Positions 58,001 through 64,000 of a DNA stretch of 64,000 bases are shown piece by piece. The translations under genes and the position numbers were made by a program. This DNA comes from Liolophura sinensis (Eukaryota > Mollusca > Polyplacophora > Chitonida > Chitonidae). The DNA lies in assembly GCF_032854445.1 (NCBI RefSeq), contig NC_088302.1, positions 32,147,979 through 32,211,978 of the forward strand, given 5' to 3'. A model generated the notes under the pieces. The model was given only the letters and a program-made list of their open reading frames with translations, did no database searches and was not told the DNA's origin. The first letter of the stretch is position 1, and every line of letters starts with the position of its first letter.

Positions 58001-58201
58001 TGACAAATTTTTTTGTAAAATACGTAAACACCAAATCAAATAAATGCAATAAATTATAATTTTAAACTTCCTACAGACGGAGAGCCTATTCTGAATCACG
58101 TAGCGCACCTGTCTGAAGCTGATATCGAGGCGGAGAATGGCTTAGTTCACGTGATCGACCACCTTCTTTTGCCCTCTTCATTGGCTTCTATAATTGGTTA
58201 A
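49071..58201 (+). CDS. Secreted protein with two fasciclin (FAS1) domains, gene 2 (294 aa, 6 exons)
   Basis: Paralogue of the gene at 42686-47321. Exons: 49071-49212, 55183-55391, 56258-56462, 56991-57083, 57349-57459, 58077-58201; phases 1,0,1,1,1, the same as gene 1. The signal peptide is MKELLLVAALVLGAQA; an in-frame upstream ATG at 48969 would bury it, so 49071 is preferred. Domain 1 has PFTLLAPTDAAFGKL, VLKYHLIQG and SNGVIYLIDTVL; domain 2 has PYTVFAPTNTAFSKL, LVDYHIHLG and [16 protein letters not shown]. Possible N-glycosylation sites are NVS (residue 27) and NAT in the linker. Domain 2 seems less conserved than domain 1, with basic and aromatic residues around H2. Intron 1 is 6 kb, against 0.65 kb in gene 1, and is filled with repeats. 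Role unknown. Confidence 0.93.
50110..50800. repeat. Minisatellite, about 75-90 bp unit, with a built-in palindrome
   Basis: About eight imperfect units share acaatacattcgctatttag, agaagctaactatca and a near-palindrome TAGCGCTGCTATGATAGCGC plus TA. Shorter units (from about 50395 and 50460) lack one arm of the palindrome and are almost identical to each other. Confidence 0.88.
51115..51340 (+). mobile_element. Partial copy of the foldback element at 9940-10395
   Basis: Shares gcattgtaaaggagtagctg and tttacctctgggatgatc with the loop and right arm of the first copy (gcattgtaaagaagtaactg, tttatctttgggatgatc). The left arm is absent. Confidence 0.65.
51579..51649. repeat. 33-bp hairpin with a 5-base loop
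   Basis: Arms 51579-51611 and 51617-51649 pair at 28 of 33 positions around loop ATGTA; the inner 20 bp have two mismatches. It could be a small MITE remnant or an RNA hairpin. Confidence 0.85.
53200..53318. promoter_or_regulatory. Cluster of CRE-like TGACG sites
   Basis: A perfect TGACGTCA at 53231-53238 lies within 120 bp of four further TGACG motifs (TGACGTTG, TGACGG, TGACGCC, TGACGTAA). CREB/ATF factors bind such sites. Enhancer function is an inference. Confidence 0.35.
54610..54925. repeat. Diverged tandem repeat, about 95-bp unit
   Basis: Three to four copies share 'tagacaatactttcaa' and ttagcaaatatattgt; the last two are much decayed. Confidence 0.65.
56082..56135 (+). mobile_element. 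SINE family A, 3' end fragment
   Basis: Well-kept last 50 bases (gtgaaatattcttgagtacg to caatcaaataaaa), about 120 bp before FAS1 gene 2 exon 3. Confidence 0.85.
57815..58055 (+). mobile_element. SINE family B, most complete copy
   Basis: Starts tgccctcgctggctcctatc with a B-box-like ttgttcggatccagctctgg, a body with tttcctctacctcataaacc, and the tail ccaaatcaaataaatgcaat. The tail ends about 20 bp before FAS1 gene 2 exon 6. Confidence 0.7.
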
Positions 58202-58308
58202 TTTGAATTGGAGCTTATTGGCAAGACATACCGCCCTCCTCGCTTGTTGGCATTTTTGCCGGTTTGAATTATGCTGTATTGAACATGTATACGTAGGTAT
58301 GATCTAGA

Positions 58309-58314
58309 AATAAA
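58309..58314 (+). terminator. Poly(A) signal of FAS1 gene 2
   Basis: AATAAA about 108 bp after the stop codon, almost the same spacing as in gene 1. Confidence 0.6.
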
Positions 58315-60494
58315 AAGAATTTCGATTATTTGATATTATTTTATTACGTAAAGTCGTATTGTCTTTAATGTTTCACATGTATACGTATGTATAATCTGAA
58401 ACCTCTGAGTACAAAACTGAATACATCAGGTTTGACATATAGTGTAACCAGTCCCTGCGTATTCAGTGGTGAGTGAATTCATGTTCATATCAACGAATGA
58501 ATCGAAAGCACAAACATTCGTCACAGATAAATGTTTACAGATTCCTTCACTACAGCGCGGCTACCGATGATTTCCAATATGCTCTTGTATACTGTTTTGA
58601 AAAAGTTCCAGATCCAGGTCACCACTAACATGTAAAGGATTGGCGCAGGAAATTTTATCTAAATCAATTCAATGCATAGCCTCCTTGGCGAAGGTAACCA
58701 CATATATATATAGGTACACGTTTAGTCTGGTTAAAACAGTCAAATTTCACGTTGCCGCATGTCCAGCGTTGAAAACGCAGATGACGTCAGGGAGTTGTGA
58801 TTGGATTCGAACCCTGCACCATGACGCCCACGGTGCGTTGAGAAATTTAAAAAGTGGGGTATTAAAATGATAGACTATTAAAATTTAGTAACACACTGGC
58901 TCCATTGTTTGCCGCGGGTCATTCATCCTACGTACACACCAATTTGCTTGCGGATCGCAGATGTTCAAGCGATGTACCGGGTGTGTAAGTGAAGTGTGCC
59001 GGGTGTTGTGACGAACTGATTTTGGAGATTCCATTTAAAAATTGGCAGTTTCACTTATTGGGATATGAAATCGGATCTCCATGTTAGTAGTTCAACTCTC
59101 TACCATCTCAGCTATTGGGTATTCTGCTAGTATAAGCGCTAGAAAGCTGGTCCCGTTACACCCTTCTGTGGAAGCCGGGTAAGGCCATCATGATATCATG
59201 GTAGGCTACTATTTTTTCTTCCCTAGTGACACTTGTCAACAACAACAACAACACCGCATCAAGCATAACTCCCTTTGACTTAACTGTTTCAAACAACTGA
59301 AGATAGGGCCTAAAGATTTTTCCACTTTCAGTATAGTGGATTAAATTTTACGAGTAATTGGATTTATTTTTTGAAGTAAATTTGTTATTTGAAAATATCT
59401 AATAAAGCCTCTAAATGAATTGTTTTATGTATCTGCACAAATTATTCATTTGAAGCGGTACGTAGTAGATTGCTGGGGATTTTTTTTTTGGCCTGTGGTA
59501 TTTGTTCAGATAAATTGCCGTGCTGAGAAATATCATTTTCCTTGAGTCTCTCAATGGATCAAACTCTGCTGGTAAAAAGTAGTTGAAGGCTATATAAACA
59601 GAAATTTGCATCATTCTTTCAGCCTATCGTAAGTTAAACTATTTGGTACCTTTAAACTCGAAAAACTTACTAGATTGGTTAGTGAGAACTTAAACGATAA
59701 TACGAGGTAAACTTATGTGGTAAACCTACGTAGTTTGCCACGGCACCATGTGTAATGGATAACGTCTTAAGAGCTTCATATAAGACCACACCAGTATCGC
59801 TAATGTATCAGTGAAATGCATAGTTTTACAAGCCTATGCATGTGCGTTGCATACGTATTCATTAAGGTGAATTTCAGTATTCAGAAAAATTCGTGCGACT
59901 TTAGTCGCTAAAACAGCGATTTCATGAAACGAATTACTCTTGCCAAACACTGAAACCACTGTGTAAATCAGTTATCGCCTGTGGTTTAGGTGTGTAAGCT
60001 GGGTGATCACCCAGTCTTGTAAGAATACAATACTTTGGAGCAATTTGTTAAAGATGGAAATGAGTTTTAAAGATCCAAAGTGAACCGTTCCATATTATCC
60101 AGCAGATAGTATAATCAAATCATTGTATGTTCTCTGAAGTTTAGTCGACGCTCGGTGACAATATGATGCAGAAGATGGTAGCTAATATAAAAACCACATT
60201 CATATACGGTATAATCAATGTTCACATCATCGCTTTGAGCCATTGAGATTCTTGTATTTTAAACATCCACTGCCAACCTGCTCTCTGAAGGCCAAATGTA
60301 TCGAGTTCTAGGACGTAAGACCATATATACTGGTATACATGTTTTCTAACTCTGTCTGACCACAGAAAAAGTATCGAGTATCAAGTAAAATCTCAAACAT
60401 ATGTACATTCTATCGGTACGTGTCAAGACTACGGCAAACGGTGATATCTATAATTTATCTTTGACTGTTGTGTAATTTGAAACCATCCTTGAGA

Positions 60495-60600
60495 ATTATT
60501 CATTTTCACAACGGCGATCAGGTTTATGGGTGGAAGAAACCTGAGTGATGGAGTAAACAACCACCTTCATGACCTTAGACTGGTAAGTTCCTGACGATCG
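60495..60600 (-). mobile_element. SINE family B fragment
   Basis: Body acaacggcgatcaggtttat followed by gggtggaagaaacctgag, as in 4858 and 46840; no clear tail. Confidence 0.5.
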
Positions 60601-62046
60601 TGCTATCACATGTGCGATGTACCAGTACTGATATGATTACAACACCAGCTTATTATCACCAAGGCCCCAAGAACAGTGAGCGCGGAGGGATATACTTCCT
60701 TTCCGCTTTGATTTCGCACTTCGCGCATCCTTAAAAGGCAAGCTCATTGAACCACTCGGTCCCTCCCCCATCTCATCTATATAATTTAATAACGGACAGG
60801 TGTTCCTGTAACGGATGTAGTCCTTTTTCAGTAGACTATGGAGCGTTGCAAAGAACATTTATTTAAAAGCACTGTCTTTAAAAGATCTATCTGGGTGATA
60901 TGTACATCCTTAGAAACGTTAACATAGCATGCAGGTGGGCGGTTCATGGATCCATGTACCAAATACACCACGTGCCAGGGCGGTGCCGCACTGTGCCATC
61001 TCACCGCTACGTTTTGGAGCTATTCTAACAAACTATGGAATTTTAATAATGTCCATCATTCAATATCTTTTTCTTTTACTAAAAAACAACAACAAACATA
61101 CATGTATATTATACATATACCGTGTGTGATGCTCCTTAGTTAACCCGGGTAGGCCTATATGATTTAAAAAAAAATAAACTGAAATGTGCAGAAACCACGT
61201 GGTAATTCATTTAAAAGTTGCATGTTACTTTTCATTTTCATGTTGTTTCTTTGGCTGCTGTATGTCTGTAAAAAATCTAAATGTGTAAAAGATTAAGAAT
61301 TCCAGCCATGTTACTAGAAAACTAAAAAAGAAATAAGTATAGCTATAATCCAAAACAGGACTCATATAGTTCCCAAAATGAACTATGCAGTATCGCCAAT
61401 ATGTGGCCAAGACAAGTTGTCACGCACTTAAACTGTTACAGGTTAAATGGTCAAATGGAGATGCACGAAAAACTGAAAACTGGACATTGACCTGTAAACC
61501 TCTACATTAAACACCAGTTCCATGTGTCCCCGTTCTAACTTTTAACCTACTTGACGTACATGTTAGAGATAAGAACTGAACCATATTTTTTAGTTCTCAC
61601 ACCAACAGATTCTCGTTAAGTGGTTCAGTTGGTTTAACACCCAGCACAAGAATGTTTAAATCGGCGTTAAGGTGTTCAGTTTTGTGAATATTACTTTATT
61701 TTGATTGGTCTTTATTAATCCGTAGGCCTATAATTAGTCTCCAAGGCACCTAGAAATATAAGACTATCTCCAAATATAATATAATTTTGCCAAACATATT
61801 GCACAATGAATGTCAGCGTGGTAAAGTGTAAGATAAGTAATAAGCGATAAATTAATTTTCGATGTTTATCCAACATGTTCAAGTGAGCTGCTTTATTCCA
61901 GCAAGTCCAGTTCCCTTTTCTTTTGCACAAACCTGACAGTGAAAAACATCTTGAGTGTATGGTCTCAGTAAGTTAATGTGAAGGACGTAGTTCCACCTCA
62001 GGCCATGGGCAACTTTCAACGCCTACGTGTCAAAGCCTTAAAGTGA

Positions 62047-62985
62047 ACATAAAGTCTGCAACTAAAGCTCAATTAATTAGTAAAGTATTATCCCAGAAAT
62101 GTTCTAACATATTTAAAATATTCTACACCGATTATTAACAAAATAAACAGCAAACAATCGCCAGTACCTAGCCACTCATTTGGTGACACCATTTCACCAT
62201 GTTGTAGCTGTCTAGAGTGACGTCACAAAACCTAGGAGCTCTAGTACCATCGGTATTAAACAATGTGACAATGACAAAATACAAACAAAAACGCCTCATA
62301 CCCAACCAAAGAGTGTCAGCCCTGTTCTGTGTTCAAAGGACCGATGTTTTGGTTTGGTGCTCGGCCAGGACGATGTACGTAGACACATAACGGTCTTGCT
62401 CCTCCGCGTCCTGTATGGGTGTAAGCATTTGGCCAAGATGGCAGTACGCAGGACCTTCTGATTGGTAACAGACTCTTTCATGCCGATTTTGGGAAGATAT
62501 TTTCATTACAAATCTGACTTTGATAAGGAAAAATAATGCAAAGCCTCGATATTTTTCTTCAAGCAATTACAGCTCACTCTATCAAGTCAGTGCAGTTTCC
62601 TGCCCAATATGTACGCATTGTGACATGGGCAGCTGTACTCAGTTTCCTGTTCATAAATGTGTGCTCCAAAATACATTGGTTTAACACTTAAAGAAACTGC
62701 GAAATCCAACTTATTGCATCAATATCTGTCTATCCACTATAAAAAACCACACTGACAATCAAGAGCGAATAGGTTTTTTGACGTGACTGCCAGTTATCAC
62801 GTGACCCTTCCCTTGCTAGTTATTAGCCAAGTTCTTAAGGGCTTCTACAACATGGCTACTAGGAGTGAATTGTAGGTACGTATCATATCCCCAATGATGA
62901 ACTTCATCTTCTTGGCTTTAAAAACATTATAGAATTTTTTACATATTTTTCTGTGATAACAGTGCCCTATATCATTTTTTTTTAT
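62047..62985 (-). repeat. Dispersed repeat of about 1 kb, copy 2
   Basis: Reverse-complement partner of 25207-26202. The outer limits are set where similarity is lost on both sides. Confidence 0.8.
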
Positions 62986-63290
62986 GTACATATAGTGTCA
63001 GACTTAATGTCCAATTATTGTAAACGAATTGTAGGGGCAAACAAGATAACAAAACAGGGGTCTGTTTCACAAAGCACACATACCCCTTACATCTACAGTA
63101 CTAGTACTGGTCACATTAAGTGAATGAAAGGCAAGCACCTCAACCACTGAATCATGACTTTTTACTTTGATGAGAACTTTAAGGTAGCCTTGGAAGGGAA
63201 TTATCCATATCCAATCCAAGATCATCCTTGAGGGATTACTATTATACATTGTAACTGCACTGGGGCCATTGTAGTTTAAAACCTCCTATT

Positions 63291-63671
63291 TTGCTAAACA
63301 ATATTCCAGTATTACATGTATTGTTCATCTCCAAATACTTTATTGACAACTCATTCAGACTATGTGTAGTTTCAATTGATGCAAATCCCTTGACCTTTGC
63401 CTTTTCTTTACTATTTCCCTTAAAACTAAAGAACACTATGGAAAAACTTGAAATTGCCTCCATGTATCTTGGTTTGATAGGGATCACACTGGTTTTGTAT
63501 ACAAGTTTGTTATTCCCTAAAGACACTCATGCGGCTAATAAAGAGAGGGCGTATTTCTCACGCTGTTTCTTGAGTTGTCAGTCATGCCCCACGAAGCTCT
63601 ATGGAAGAAGCAAGCCTGGAGTCTGGAATAACCTGCAATGTCACTTCAGATTCTCATCCCTGGATAACTGA
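63291..63671 (+). CDS. Unassigned open reading frame with a hydrophobic segment
   Basis: 126 codons. From the internal MEKLEIASMYLGLIGITLVL onward it reads like a signal anchor followed by a Cys-containing tail (FLSCQSCPTKLYGRSKPGVW). No family is recognised, the first half is not protein-like, and no splice partners are visible, so it may be chance. Confidence 0.15.
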   Translation: MLNNIPVLHVLFISKYFIDNSFRLCVVSIDANPLTFAFSLLFPLKLKNTMEKLEIASMYLGLIGITLVLYTSLLFPKDTHAANKERAYFSRCFLSCQSCPTKLYGRSKPGVWNNLQCHFRFSSLDN

Positions 63672-63699
63672 TTCAGGTATTATCCTCATTGTCTTTTCG

Positions 63700-63967
63700 A
63701 AGCCTCTGTGGCTCAGTTGGTTAGCGCGCTAGCGCAGCGTAATGACCCAGGAGTCTCTCACCAATGCGGTCGCTGTCGAGTTCAAGTCCAGCTCATGCTG
63801 GCTTCCTCTCCGGCTGTATGTGGGAAGGTCTGTCAGCTACCTGCAGATGGTCGTGGGTTTCCCCCGGGTTCTGCCCGGTTTCCACCCACCATAATGCTGG
63901 CCGCCGTCTTATAAGTGAAATATTCTTGAGTACGGCATAAAACACCAATCAAAAAAAAAAAAAAAAA
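63700..63967 (+). mobile_element. SINE family A, full length, young
   Basis: Complete copy: A box tggctcagttggttagcgcg, B box gagttcaagtccagctcatg, conserved end gtgaaatattcttgagtacg. Unusually it ends in a run of about 17 A instead of (AATA)n. Confidence 0.93.
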
Positions 63968-64000
63968 TCATTGTCTTTTCTAACCTGCATAGTTTATCCC

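Larger units (their letters stand above)
58315..63999. other. Right-hand intergenic region
   Basis: No gene can be supported. It holds a family B fragment near 60495, the second copy of the 1 kb dispersed repeat (62047-62985), an unassigned open frame at 63291-63671 and a young SINE at the end. 58400-60490 and 60600-62040 hold nothing I can name. Confidence 0.5.

Noticed and set aside
63709-63790. tRNA gene-like segment (A and B boxes)
   Set aside because: It is the head of a SINE: the same head with the same downstream body and tail recurs many times, and no cloverleaf with a proper acceptor stem is seen.
1-63999. Virus-like elements or LTR retrotransposons
   Set aside because: I saw no reverse transcriptase, integrase, capsid or LTR pair; the mobile DNA seen is SINEs, foldback elements and a THAP remnant.

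Overview
This is animal nuclear DNA: AT-rich, with small exons, long introns, GT-AG splice sites and dozens of tRNA-derived SINE copies. The main SINE has a tRNA-like head with good A and B boxes and an (AATA)n tail after GTGAAATATTCTTGAGTACG. I associate it with molluscs and other lophotrochozoans, so I infer a mollusc-like (possibly brachiopod) genome; the species cannot be read from the window. There is one 200-base N gap (11579-11778).

Layout. 1-9.7 kb (minus): first eight coding exons of cytosolic leucyl-tRNA synthetase (LARS1); the rest lies beyond the left edge. Its intron 1 holds a 1.6 kb tandem array made from the start of exon 2 plus its splice acceptor. 9.7-11.8 kb: head-to-head intergenic region with two foldback structures and the N gap. 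11.8-14.5 kb (plus): NUDCD2, 4 exons. 18.1-29.4 kb (plus): CEP44, 9 coding exons. 34.0-37.7 kb (plus): FBXO8, 5 exons. 42.7-47.3 kb (minus) and 49.1-58.2 kb (plus): two divergently transcribed, secreted two-domain fasciclin (FAS1) genes with the same exon plan and the same length (294 aa). 58.3-64 kb: no confident gene.

The five complete gene models were built by hand from homology and splice sites, and every exon junction keeps frame. The genes do not form one pathway: LARS1 is a translation enzyme, NUDCD2 a co-chaperone, CEP44 a centriole protein, FBXO8 an F-box/Sec7 ubiquitin-ligase adaptor, and the FAS1 proteins look extracellular. CEP44 and FBXO8 are also neighbours in human, so that linkage looks ancient. 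The most unusual item is the LARS1 exon-plus-acceptor array: about 26 extra copies of a 62-bp unit, apparently started by slippage between two 7-bp repeats, each carrying an intact decoy 3' splice site next to the exon that encodes the HIGH signature.
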